Positions 1 to 8,411 of a stretch of 64,000 nt of DNA are shown piece after piece. The position numbers and the translations under genes are program-made. Positions within the stretch are counted from its first letter, which is position 1, and every line of letters starts with the position of its first letter. The DNA lies in NCBI RefSeq assembly GCF_004340465.1, contig NZ_SLVV01000013.1, positions 1 to 64,000 on the forward strand, read 5' to 3'. The notes under the pieces were generated by a model. It had not been told where the DNA came from. It ran no database searches and saw only the letters and a program-made list of their open reading frames with translations. The stretch comes from Mesobacillus foraminis. Its GTDB lineage: Bacteria; Bacillota; Bacilli; Bacillales; Cytobacillaceae.

Positions 1-294
1 TTGTTTAAAATCCACTTTGGAGTCCTCCTTGGTTAACTAAGTTAGGGGTCATTTCGCCACACGATTTGACACCCCGCATCATACCAAGAGGGCTCCTTTT
101 ATTTCATGTCCCCGAAAATCCTTCTAACAGGAATGCTCCTTTTTTACCTTTTGTATATATTATAAACTAAATTCAGCTTGAATTCTGTCTTTCTGTGTTC
201 CCTTAATACACATTCCTTAAAGCTTTTTTCTCTAAAAATTTTTATAAAAAACCATAAAATACAATAGTTAACAAATAAATAGGATAATAATTTT
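1..294. other. AT-rich left edge, no gene seen
   Basis: This stretch lies downstream of the McrC-like gene, which ends at 295 on the minus strand. I see no convincing coding frame and no clean terminator hairpin. On the minus strand the extreme edge has a purine-rich AAGGAGGACT stretch, so a gene might begin just outside the window. That cannot be decided from here. Confidence 0.4.
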
Positions 295-1605
295 TTACCC
301 ACAAAAATGAAGAGTGTCTAAATCATCACTAAATTTTTTTACTAATGTGTTTAAACCATTAGCTAAAGCAAGTTTGGTTATATCCACAAAAATTACTGAT
401 ACTACTTTCGGGAAACCGTCTCCTTCAATATTATATATGAGCGTATCCTCATTACCATTTTGAGGTAATGGATACACAAGTGAGGCGAGCTTACAATGGG
501 TAACACGGGAACCAGCCATTACTTGGTACACATCATTGTTTTTGGGTTGTCTAGACCAAATTTTATATTTAGCATCAAGGAGGAATTTAGTACACTCCTT
601 CTGTAAAATACGAATGTCCGGTGAAGTGTCAATTTTGTTTATCGCTCTTGTCGGAACTTCCCTACTTGCCAGTTGCATTAATGTTATTGGTTTATCAGAA
701 TATTGATATTTCTTACTTCTTAAGCAATATGTTCTAATAATAAGCTTCACTAGGTTTTCGAAAATTTTGGCTGAATCCCATAAAAAGCCCCTTAATTCCA
801 GTTCTCCTGTATTATGTTCTAAGCTTTTATTTTGCAATATAAGCTTAGAAAGGTCCAATGCACCACTTAGATAACTATATTGTGGTGGAAGAAAAGTATT
901 TTCTATTTGAACTATGCTTGGTATTTGGTAAGAAGCGTCGATTGAATTCCCCAAATCTGATAATCGTATCGCTAACTTAGAAGAATAGACTGTTTTTGAC
1001 AATTCTATAGCTGCTGATTTTAGAATCTGATTAATGATGTTTTCTGTTGTATATTCATCATATTTGCAAGGGATTAAATGTGGCTTTAATAAGTGATTAA
1101 TAAATTGGGTGGAATCATAGGAACCTCTGTAATAAGGAATCCTTTCCCGCGTTTCCTTATATGAACGAGGAAGGCCTATATTAATACCCTGTTCTAATGA
1201 GAATAAAAAAGTTTCAGCCATTAGATCTGGTAAGAACGCTTCGGATTGTTTTGACGAAGTAAATTTATTGTCAAAAAACTTTTCTTGGTTTAATAATATT
1301 AGCGCTCTAGTTAAAGCCACCCTCCAATCACTTGTTTTTTCTTTACCTATTAAAAATTTAGGTACAACTTCAATATGTAGATTATTCATTTTAATAAAAC
1401 CTGTAATTCCCTTTGCATAGAGATAAAGTATACACTCAGTTTTAACTACTTCAAATGGTGCAAAAGATAAATTTAACTTTTTCTTCCAAGCAGCACTCAA
1501 ATCTATAAACTCATTATAAACATTAGATGCTTCGTCTTCACTAGACAAAGTTATAATGAAAGGATCTTTACCATACTCCTCTAAAAGAATAGTTTCTTTA
1601 CTCAT
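295..1605 (-). CDS. McrC-like nuclease subunit of a McrBC-type restriction system
   Basis: This is a 436-residue protein and the probable DNA-cutting partner of the McrB-like motor next to it. The C-terminal third carries a PD-(D/E)xK-type core: SPDI near residue 328, then LLDAKYK near 341-347 and YQVMAG after it. This is the layout seen in McrC and in the LlaJI-type R2 subunit. The first roughly 270 residues resemble the McrC N-terminal domain that docks on the AAA+ ring. The ATG overlaps the stop of the upstream McrB-like gene by 4 bases, so the two are translationally coupled. The sequence differs clearly from the second McrC at 8412-9725. With two adenine methyltransferases upstream, it more likely cuts unmodified foreign DNA (LlaJI-like logic) than modified DNA. 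That is inference. Confidence 0.75.
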   Translation of the reverse strand: MSKETILLEEYGKDPFIITLSSEDEASNVYNEFIDLSAAWKKKLNLSFAPFEVVKTECILYLYAKGITGFIKMNNLHIEVVPKFLIGKEKTSDWRVALTRALILLNQEKFFDNKFTSSKQSEAFLPDLMAETFLFSLEQGINIGLPRSYKETRERIPYYRGSYDSTQFINHLLKPHLIPCKYDEYTTENIINQILKSAAIELSKTVYSSKLAIRLSDLGNSIDASYQIPSIVQIENTFLPPQYSYLSGALDLSKLILQNKSLEHNTGELELRGFLWDSAKIFENLVKLIIRTYCLRSKKYQYSDKPITLMQLASREVPTRAINKIDTSPDIRILQKECTKFLLDAKYKIWSRQPKNNDVYQVMAGSRVTHCKLASLVYPLPQNGNEDTLIYNIEGDGFPKVVSVIFVDITKLALANGLNTLVKKFSDDLDTLHFCG

Positions 1606-3323
1606 GTTGCTAAAAACCTCATTATTTTTGCTATCTTATCTTTATCTTTTATTTTTTTTATTTTCCCTTTTTCAATAACTGAAATAGGACTACCGTTTTT
1701 TTCTCTAAATTTATATGGATAAAAATTATAAAAAGATGTATCGGACATAGCTTCCTCAATTTTCAAGAAATCAATTATCTTTTCTTGTCTATTTGCGAAC
1801 CTCTCGAATAATTGAGGTAATATTAACCCATCCCAAGATGATGCTAAGCTATTAAACCCTTCTTCTTCCCCATCAGTATCTCCAACATTTAAAATGTATG
1901 CATGTCCCAATTCAAAGTCTAATCCTAACATTTCTGCAATAAAATCATTTACCCGCTTTAACAATAGATAAGCTGTTTCTTTTGCACTCCAATTATCTGG
2001 TTTTGTAATATCCAATGCATTTATGTTTATTTTAAATCGTTCTTCTATGAAGGGATAATCTGGCCCAAATTCAATTTTTTTAAATCTTCTTGCTAAGGCA
2101 GTATCTAAAGGAGCTACCGCGCGGTCAACTGAGTTCATACTAGCAATTATATAAATTGGAAAAGGCAAGTAATAAGGGAATGGTATTTCTAATTTACTAC
2201 CATCGACTAAAATGACTTCTTCTGTTTTTTCTCCGTTCACTTTAAGTTCAGGAAGGGGAATTGGAAGTTTCATTGTATTGGGATTACCACTACTATCTAT
2301 AGCCCTTTTATCTGCTTCTAAAAAGGTGAGAAACTGACCAAAAATCCTTGAAACATTCCCTCTATTCATTTCATCAATAAATAAAATACCTCGGTCATAT
2401 TGACCTTTAGGACTAATACTGATAGCCATGTCCATAAATGTACCTAGTTTAGGTTTTAGGGTAAAGCCTCCAGCAACTGGCTCCATCTGCTTACCTATTA
2501 CAAACTCCTCATAATTAAAGTTTTGATGAAATGTTAACCACTCTATTCTATTATTACCTTGGAATTTTTTTAAAGGGTTATCCTTTAATACAAAAGGATT
2601 AACTGCATCGTGTGTAAAAATTAATGAATCTGCAATTGGCTTTTTCATATTTTCCCATAACCATTGCATCGCAAATGTTTTCCCTGTTCCTGGAGGCCCA
2701 TATAGTAGAACGTTTAGATTAGTTTCGAGTTCATCTAGTATTTCTGCTATGTATTCAGGGATTTGAGAACCATCATCATTAAAGAAAATAACCCCAGTTC
2801 TATTGCCAATAAACATTTGCTCAAGTCCTACGCCCGTTGGCCAAGAATGTGGAATTGTACTACTATTTATAAAGCCAGCATGATATTCGCCATCAATAGT
2901 TCTAACTATGTAGATTTGTAAATCATCTGCATTTGTAACCGAGGATGCACCCTTTGCCCCACTTGGCATTTGTGGAAATCCATTTATTGTATTATCCCAA
3001 GCTGGATGCCGATTTTGATGTATAGCTTGATTAGTTAATCTATAATCCTCTCTATTTGACCTTGGGTCAAATTCAATCTGAGAGCTTTTATCGGGCTGTC
3101 CAATAGTATCAGCAGTAATAGTAAAAGTACTTCTACCCTTGTGATCTAAAAGTTTGGGCGTTTCTACTCCAAATTTCAGAAATTCCATTAACCTTGCATG
3201 ATCTATAGCTAAATTTAGCCAGGTTTGTCCTCCTCCACCTTTTAATGACCCTTTATCTCTATCAATATTATACAGGTCACTTGGTAATATTTTTTTATAA
3301 AAAATCGCATCAATAAATTTCAT
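1602..3323 (-). CDS. McrB-like AAA+ NTPase of a restriction system
   Basis: This 573-residue motor subunit has a Walker A GPPGTGKT near residue 208, a Walker B ILFIDEMNRGN near 312-323, and a sensor region SMNSVDRAVAPLDTALARRF, which corresponds to the McrB-family MNxxDR signature that follows Walker B. The roughly 190 residues before the AAA+ domain should recognise DNA. They do not look like the N-terminal domain of the second McrB in this window. An ATG preceded by a GGGAGAG site starts the gene. A minus-strand promoter lies just upstream, after the terminator of the methyltransferase pair, so the nuclease half can be transcribed separately from the modification half. Family assignment is firm; whether it uses GTP is inferred. 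Confidence 0.82.
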   Translation of the reverse strand: MKFIDAIFYKKILPSDLYNIDRDKGSLKGGGGQTWLNLAIDHARLMEFLKFGVETPKLLDHKGRSTFTITADTIGQPDKSSQIEFDPRSNREDYRLTNQAIHQNRHPAWDNTINGFPQMPSGAKGASSVTNADDLQIYIVRTIDGEYHAGFINSSTIPHSWPTGVGLEQMFIGNRTGVIFFNDDGSQIPEYIAEILDELETNLNVLLYGPPGTGKTFAMQWLWENMKKPIADSLIFTHDAVNPFVLKDNPLKKFQGNNRIEWLTFHQNFNYEEFVIGKQMEPVAGGFTLKPKLGTFMDMAISISPKGQYDRGILFIDEMNRGNVSRIFGQFLTFLEADKRAIDSSGNPNTMKLPIPLPELKVNGEKTEEVILVDGSKLEIPFPYYLPFPIYIIASMNSVDRAVAPLDTALARRFKKIEFGPDYPFIEERFKININALDITKPDNWSAKETAYLLLKRVNDFIAEMLGLDFELGHAYILNVGDTDGEEEGFNSLASSWDGLILPQLFERFANRQEKIIDFLKIEEAMSDTSFYNFYPYKFREKNGSPISVIEKGKIKKIKDKDKIAKIMRFLAT

Positions 3324-3367
3324 ATTTTCTCTCCCTAAGAATTAAGTGGTAAAATCTTCCCATTCCA

Positions 3368-3395
3368 ATTATACCTTTTAAATAACTTTATCCAA
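3368..3395 (-). promoter_or_regulatory. Predicted sigma-A promoter for the McrBC-like pair
   Basis: Read on the minus strand: TTGGAT (3390-3395), 16 bases, then TATAAT (3368-3373), about 45 bases before the McrB-like start codon. The -10 box is perfect and the -35 is weak. The position directly after a terminator fits an internal promoter that delays the nuclease relative to the methyltransferases. Confidence 0.5.
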
Positions 3396-3397
3396 AA

Positions 3398-3434
3398 CAA
3401 AAAGCTAAGGAATTGACCCACCTTAGCTTTTTTT
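3398..3434 (-). terminator. Intrinsic terminator at the end of the methyltransferase pair
   Basis: The stem AAGCTAAGG / CCTTAGCTT is perfect and has a 10-base loop and T-runs on both sides, so it can act in both directions. It overlaps the last codons and stop of the D12-class methyltransferase gene. Confidence 0.75.
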
Positions 3435-4502
3435 TCTCACCCAAAACAAATATTCATTTATCTCGTTTTTTAATTTGCTTTTGTTACTTCTAAATCTTTT
3501 ATAGGTAAACTTGCGTAAACTTACTTCTCCAAATTCAGAAAATAGTTCAATTAATTCATCTGCTGATAATAGTCCATCTTCACTATAACTAATTAAGAAA
3601 TTAGGACAATCCATTTTAGAAAATATTTGCCTAAATGAATCCCTAATTTTTACCTTAGAACAAAAGTTAGAATATTGGTCGCGCCAAGGCCTTAACCCGC
3701 TGACTCCTGCTGCTTCGGGTTCGTCCCCCCTTGCTATTGTTTCTAATATATGATAGTTCGCTGCATATTGTCTTTTCATATAAGGCGGATCAATATAACA
3801 TAAATCAGCTTTTATAATTGATGCAAGTTCCTCTGCGTAACCTTTATAAACTGTGTGGTCACCTGCATTGTTTTGTTGTGAAAATAAATTTTGTTTGTAA
3901 CTTGGCTCCAATACGAAATTATCTAAGGCAGATTTTACTATATTGGAATGAAAATGGCCATATGTTCCTGATATATTTGCCACTGGATTTACACTTAAAA
4001 TAACATCATGTTTTATTAATGCCAATTCTTTTTCATTAATTAGGTTTTCAGCATCCCATTCATTTATTTTTTTTATTATAGAATCAATTTTTTTTGCATT
4101 TTTGCTTGTAAAATACATCCGCGGAGCTTCACCATTAGCCGGCTTTCCTTCTGGAGAAAACTCCTTAAAAAAGTATCCTTCTATTGGTTCAAGAGTATTT
4201 AAAAGATCAATCACCGCTTCGTACCTTAACTCTCTAGGAACACTTTTTAGTAAAGATTCTTTTTGAGTCAACTTTGCAAAATCAGGTTGTTCATCGATTA
4301 ATAAATTGACAATAGCATGATAGTACGAATATGTCATTATATCTGACGCAATAACATTGTAACCTTCATTCTTTAATGCAAGAGATACACTTGCAGTTCC
4401 ACACATAATATCTGCTACAGTTCCTTTAGAGCCAATTATTTTTTTTACATCATTAAGAATTTCATGAGTTAACTTTGTTTTGTTTCCTATATAGCGGTAC
4501 AT
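3423..4502 (-). CDS. D12-class (Dam-like) N6-adenine DNA methyltransferase
   Basis: This is a roughly 359-residue SAM-dependent adenine methyltransferase. It has the N-terminal YIGNKTKL motif of the D12 class, motif I DIMCGTASVS near residues 32-41, and the catalytic motif IV YIDPPY near 236-241. The region between motifs I and IV is long and should carry the target recognition domain. A TTG six bases upstream is in frame, but the ATG at 4502 sits about 9 bases after an AAGGAAG site and gives the family-typical N-terminus MYRYIGNKTK. It follows the second methyltransferase by about 26 bases, so they form one operon. It probably protects one strand or one half of the recognition site against the McrBC-like pair downstream. 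Confidence 0.85.
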   Translation of the reverse strand: MYRYIGNKTKLTHEILNDVKKIIGSKGTVADIMCGTASVSLALKNEGYNVIASDIMTYSYYHAIVNLLIDEQPDFAKLTQKESLLKSVPRELRYEAVIDLLNTLEPIEGYFFKEFSPEGKPANGEAPRMYFTSKNAKKIDSIIKKINEWDAENLINEKELALIKHDVILSVNPVANISGTYGHFHSNIVKSALDNFVLEPSYKQNLFSQQNNAGDHTVYKGYAEELASIIKADLCYIDPPYMKRQYAANYHILETIARGDEPEAAGVSGLRPWRDQYSNFCSKVKIRDSFRQIFSKMDCPNFLISYSEDGLLSADELIELFSEFGEVSLRKFTYKRFRSNKSKLKNEINEYLFWVRKKS

Positions 4503-4528
4503 ATACAATTACTTCCTTTTTCTAATTT

Positions 4529-6400
4529 CTAGTAGGCTTTCTTAGGTGTTATGACTGTTCCATCCGGTAGGGTTAAAGCACTTATAGCTTTTAGCTGTTG
4601 TGCGTTTTTTATCGTTTCATTTATAATCATACATTCCTCTTCACTCAAATGATACAAACCTGCTACTAGCCTTTCTATCTCAAGGTCTAATTCGATATCA
4701 TATGAATCTAACTTTAAGAGGTTGCTTACAGCAATGTGTATAGCAGTTGCTTGTTTTACTTGATGTTCAGATTTTAAATTGATTTTGGGAACAGGTAATT
4801 GCTTGATTATTTTTTGAGTAATATAAGCGTGGGATTTCCACTCATTGTCTCCATATTTTTTAAGGTAGTAATACAACATAACTCTAGAATTTAATACACC
4901 CAATAAATATTCATGCGAGAAAGCATTACTGTTATTCTCATTAATTTTAAAATGGAAAACAGTTTGAGTTGTTAAATATCCCGTATTATCATATGAAGCG
5001 TTTATCCCAACTCCTGTTTTTCTTATTATAATTTTAGGTGATAATATTTTTTCCTTTTGTTTATAATTAATCCCTGGAACTCCAGTCTTTATATAATGTG
5101 TTGGTTTGATATTATATCTTTTAACATCTTCTCCAGCAACCAGCGGAACCCAAGAATCATTCGGCACCTTCGAAACAATATATTCAATATTCTCGTTCCC
5201 TAAATTAATTAGTGCCCCACAGTTTTCACACTGTACCTCATCCACTACTTTTCTTGGTTTTGGTCTATAATGCTTACAAGTTGAACATTCTATAACAGCA
5301 CCTTTTTTTGATAGCTCTACACCCCGACCTGTGGAGAGTAATTCCCAGTTGAGTTTATCCTTTTCAATTTTTTTTAAAATATTTTCCTCTTCATTTCTAA
5401 CATCAATATCAAATCTATACTCTGAATCCGAATAGAACCTGGATTGTTTTACAGAGTGTTCCAATTTTGCTTCCGCTACACTCAGATCTAAATTTTCTCT
5501 TAATACCTCATTGCGTATACTCTTGTTTAATCTAATGCATTTGGTTATTGAATCTTTACTAGGTTTTTTCTTCTCCAATATTATTACCACGCAAGCTCTA
5601 TAAACATTGGGAAAGAACCCTTCGCCAAGCCTAGTAATCATTTTTATCTCTGTATTTTCTAATAAAAATTTACGTAACCTTTGATGTTCAGGCAAAAAAA
5701 TAGAATCCGGCAATATAAAAGCCATCAATGCATTATTAGCGACAATACTTATACTCATTTCTATGAAGAGTTCATAAATGTCAAATTGTCCTTTGGCAAG
5801 TGTATATCCATATTTCTCTAAAAAATCACGGCTATGTTTGACGTTTGCTCCCCATGGCGGGTTAGCTATTGATGCATTTATTTCAAAAAATGAATTATCA
5901 CTTAATATTCTATCCCAACCTTCCGAAAACTTAGTTCCGCTTAAAGGAAGGATAGCATCAAAATTTAGGATTTTGTGATTTCTTACAAAAAAATGGTTAA
6001 TTTGGTTAAGTTTTTTATTCGCATCGCTAACGGCATCAGAATCAATGTCTACCCCTAATGTGTAAAGGTCCTTAGTTAAATTTAAGCTTTTTAAGGACAC
6101 CTTTTCTATTTTTTCAATTTCATCAATAACGACCTCATAAATTACTTTTTCAAAAGCCGATAGTAATGAACCATCGCCACAAGCTGGATCCAACACCCGT
6201 TGTTTTAATAATTTATTTATGACATAATACTTTCTATTTAAGATTGTTTCTTTTAGATTTCCTTCAAATACCTTAACAGCTTCTTGTTCATATTTTTCTT
6301 TCAGAAAACGAACCAGAACCTTTGCGACATACAATGCTAAACTGTCGGGAGTGTAAACTGCTCCTAATTCACTCACTTTATCGATTAATTGGTTCGGCAT
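4529..6400 (-). CDS. Type II-like N6-adenine DNA methyltransferase with zinc ribbon
   Basis: This 623-residue enzyme has motif I DPACGDGS near residues 68-75 and catalytic motif IV NPPW near 178-181, as in gamma-class N6-adenine methyltransferases (Eco57I/TaqI-like). The C-terminal half is a target-recognition and helical region. Within it, near residues 370-395, are two CxxC pairs (CSTC and CENC) about 20 residues apart, which looks like a zinc ribbon. No nuclease motif is visible, so it is not a fused restriction-modification enzyme. The ATG follows a GGGGGG-rich ribosome-binding site by about 9 bases. It is first in a two-gene methyltransferase operon. Confidence 0.85.
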   Translation of the reverse strand: MPNQLIDKVSELGAVYTPDSLALYVAKVLVRFLKEKYEQEAVKVFEGNLKETILNRKYYVINKLLKQRVLDPACGDGSLLSAFEKVIYEVVIDEIEKIEKVSLKSLNLTKDLYTLGVDIDSDAVSDANKKLNQINHFFVRNHKILNFDAILPLSGTKFSEGWDRILSDNSFFEINASIANPPWGANVKHSRDFLEKYGYTLAKGQFDIYELFIEMSISIVANNALMAFILPDSIFLPEHQRLRKFLLENTEIKMITRLGEGFFPNVYRACVVIILEKKKPSKDSITKCIRLNKSIRNEVLRENLDLSVAEAKLEHSVKQSRFYSDSEYRFDIDVRNEEENILKKIEKDKLNWELLSTGRGVELSKKGAVIECSTCKHYRPKPRKVVDEVQCENCGALINLGNENIEYIVSKVPNDSWVPLVAGEDVKRYNIKPTHYIKTGVPGINYKQKEKILSPKIIIRKTGVGINASYDNTGYLTTQTVFHFKINENNSNAFSHEYLLGVLNSRVMLYYYLKKYGDNEWKSHAYITQKIIKQLPVPKINLKSEHQVKQATAIHIAVSNLLKLDSYDIELDLEIERLVAGLYHLSEEECMIINETIKNAQQLKAISALTLPDGTVITPKKAY

Positions 6401-6718
6401 ACACTTTACCCCCCGTTACTATAAATGTTTTTACAACTTTACTATTATATAATAAATCGACAATTAACGCACATATGTTTCATTATTGATAATAATTGAC
6501 AATATGCAAACATCATAACGTAAATATTGTTTTGGATATCCAGAATTCTCCCTTAAAAAAGACATTATAATGTCCTTTGCTTGTGAAACTTAAGACTTTC
6601 CGTTAGCTTAGGATAAGCAGATTTTATTGTGATTCATTTCTTGAGCAGAGATATATTTTGAAATAAGGAATATTTATTTTGTAAACCACTCTTAAATGTA
6701 TTTTACAAAAACCATATA
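6401..6718. other. Intergenic, no gene seen
   Basis: This is an AT-rich region between the methyltransferase start and the terminator of cshB. A minus-strand TATAAT at 6444-6449, 44 bases before the methyltransferase ATG, is a possible -10 box, but no acceptable -35 box is visible at the right distance. Confidence 0.3.
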
Positions 6719-6752
6719 AAAAGGAAATTGCCTTAGGGACAATCTCCTTTTC
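6719..6752 (-). terminator. Intrinsic terminator after cshB
   Basis: The sequence AAGGAAATTGCC / GGACAATCTCCTT folds into a hairpin with one mismatch and a TTAG loop. On the minus strand it is followed by TTTTTA. It lies about 65 bases past the cshB stop. Confidence 0.65.
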
Positions 6753-6817
6753 TTCACATTAACAAAAATATCGTCAAACTGAGTTCATGTTTTCACGAAG
6801 GTTATGAGAAAAATATG

Positions 6818-8131
6818 TTATTTCTTTTTTTGTATTCGTCTTTCTCGCTTTTTAATTTTATCTAATTCATTTTGCATCTTTTTCTTATAACCTGGTTTAA
6901 CCTTTTTAGGTTTTTGTACTAAACTTCGTGTTTTTTCATCTATGTCGTTAGTTTGCTTTTCACGTTTCTTTCTTTTATTTCTATCATCCAGAACAATCCA
7001 TTCATTATTTTTAATATCAACATGCTTAAATTGAATACCCATTTTTTCAAGTTTGTTCAATGCATCCTGATCCGATTGATCATAAATGGTTAAAGCTGTT
7101 CCTGAATATCCTCCTCGGGCTGTTCTTCCCACCCGATGGATATAAAAATCTAAATCGGAAGGTAACTCGAAATTAATTATATGACTTACCCCTTCAATAT
7201 CAATCCCACGGGCTGCAAGATCAGTTGCAATTATAAATTGAAAATCCAGATTTTGAATTTGCTTCATGATTCTCTTTCGATCTCGTGGAGAAAGATTTCC
7301 ATGAATCCTGCCAACTTTTAGGCCTCTCGCAAGAAGAGCATCAGCCAACTCGTCTGCTTTTTTCTTTGTATTCGTAAAAACAATAGCTAAATATGGATTA
7401 AACAAATTCAATGCTTTGTATGTTAGTTCAACTTTATCTCTGTGTCTTGAAGGTAATAAAGAATGAGTAAGATACGAAGCTGAAACCTGCTGAGGTTCAA
7501 CATGAATATAATTTGGGTTTTCCATATACTTTTTTAAAAATGGTTTAAGCTTATCTGGAATGGTTGCAGAGAAAACATACATTTCTAGATCACTTGGCAT
7601 TTTACTAGCTACCTTATCTACATCCAATATAAATCCCATATCAAGCATCAAATCAGCTTCATCTACTACAAGCATCTGTGCAGTATGAACAAATAATGCT
7701 TTTTCTTGGACTAAGTCATTAATCCTCGAAGGTGTTCCTACGACAATATGTGGTTGAATCTTAAGTTTCTCAATGGAACGAGCTTTATCAGTTCCTCCAA
7801 TATAACAACGAGTAACAATTTCCTCATCGTCATTACCATATTCTGTTATCTTAAGGATTTGATGATATATCTGATTAGCTAACTCACGTGTAGGTGCTGT
7901 TATTACTGCTTGAACTTCTTTTTTAATTGGATCAATTTTTTGCAAAATAGGCAGTATGTAAGCGAAGGTTTTTCCAGTCCCCGTTTGGGATTGGCCGATT
8001 GCACTTTCCCTTCTTAATACAATCGGAATCACCTTCTCTTGAATTTCTGTCGGTTTTTGATAACCCATATCCTCGATTGCGTTGATTATAAAGTTTTTCA
8101 AGTTATACTTTCGAAATTGTGAACCTGTCAT
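6818..8131 (-). CDS. cshB: DEAD-box ATP-dependent RNA helicase CshB
   Basis: This 437-residue helicase matches Bacillus CshB in length and N-terminal sequence as I remember it. Motifs in order: GQSQTGTGKT (Walker A, near 46-55), APTRELANQ (Ia), VDEADLM (DEAD, near 157), SAT (III, near 190), and HRVGRTARGG (VI, near 330). The last 60 residues are lysine/arginine-rich, typical of an RNA-binding tail. CshB-type helicases act in RNA turnover, ribosome assembly and cold adaptation. It is a core-type gene sitting between two McrBC loci, which suggests that the defence genes were inserted on both sides of it. Confidence 0.85.
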   Translation of the reverse strand: MTGSQFRKYNLKNFIINAIEDMGYQKPTEIQEKVIPIVLRRESAIGQSQTGTGKTFAYILPILQKIDPIKKEVQAVITAPTRELANQIYHQILKITEYGNDDEEIVTRCYIGGTDKARSIEKLKIQPHIVVGTPSRINDLVQEKALFVHTAQMLVVDEADLMLDMGFILDVDKVASKMPSDLEMYVFSATIPDKLKPFLKKYMENPNYIHVEPQQVSASYLTHSLLPSRHRDKVELTYKALNLFNPYLAIVFTNTKKKADELADALLARGLKVGRIHGNLSPRDRKRIMKQIQNLDFQFIIATDLAARGIDIEGVSHIINFELPSDLDFYIHRVGRTARGGYSGTALTIYDQSDQDALNKLEKMGIQFKHVDIKNNEWIVLDDRNKRKKREKQTNDIDEKTRSLVQKPKKVKPGYKKKMQNELDKIKKRERRIQKKK

Positions 8132-8249
8132 ATTGTAACTCCTATCAGTTCTTATTTAATTCCATTCTGCCATTATAACCAATAGAAATAGTTATAGCGA
8201 AAAAATAAAATCGCATGCTCGTAATATTTTTAATTATAGTTGAATTATA

Positions 8250-8384
8250 TTGGGGGTACTCAAACCCTTACAAGAAAACGGTCATGACCTTAGCCAAACA
8301 GTCAGAGAGATGACCAGGAGGCTACAACTCCACACAGAGGAGGGAGGGGAATATATGCACCGTATGCGAGATGGAGAGAAGTAA
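8250..8384 (+). pseudogene. Possible short coding fragment of unknown origin
   Basis: A plus-strand frame from a TTG at 8250 to a stop at 8384 encodes a charged 44-residue peptide (around LSQTVREMTRRLQLHTEEGG). It has no ribosome-binding site and no recognised family. It reads like the tail of a lost gene between cshB and the McrBC locus. Confidence 0.2.
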
Positions 8385-8411
8385 GAAGTAGCTGAAATAT
8401 ATTTAGCCCAC

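Noticed and set aside
1-130. Possible edge of an insertion sequence, because of the ribosome-binding-like AAGGAGGACT on the minus strand and GGGGTCATTTCG-type words.
   Set aside because: No terminal repeats or transposase residues can be read within the window. Too little sequence to support a call.
6444-6449. TATAAT before the large methyltransferase as a promoter.
   Set aside because: No -35 box at 16-18 bases upstream, in an AT-rich region where such hexamers arise by chance.
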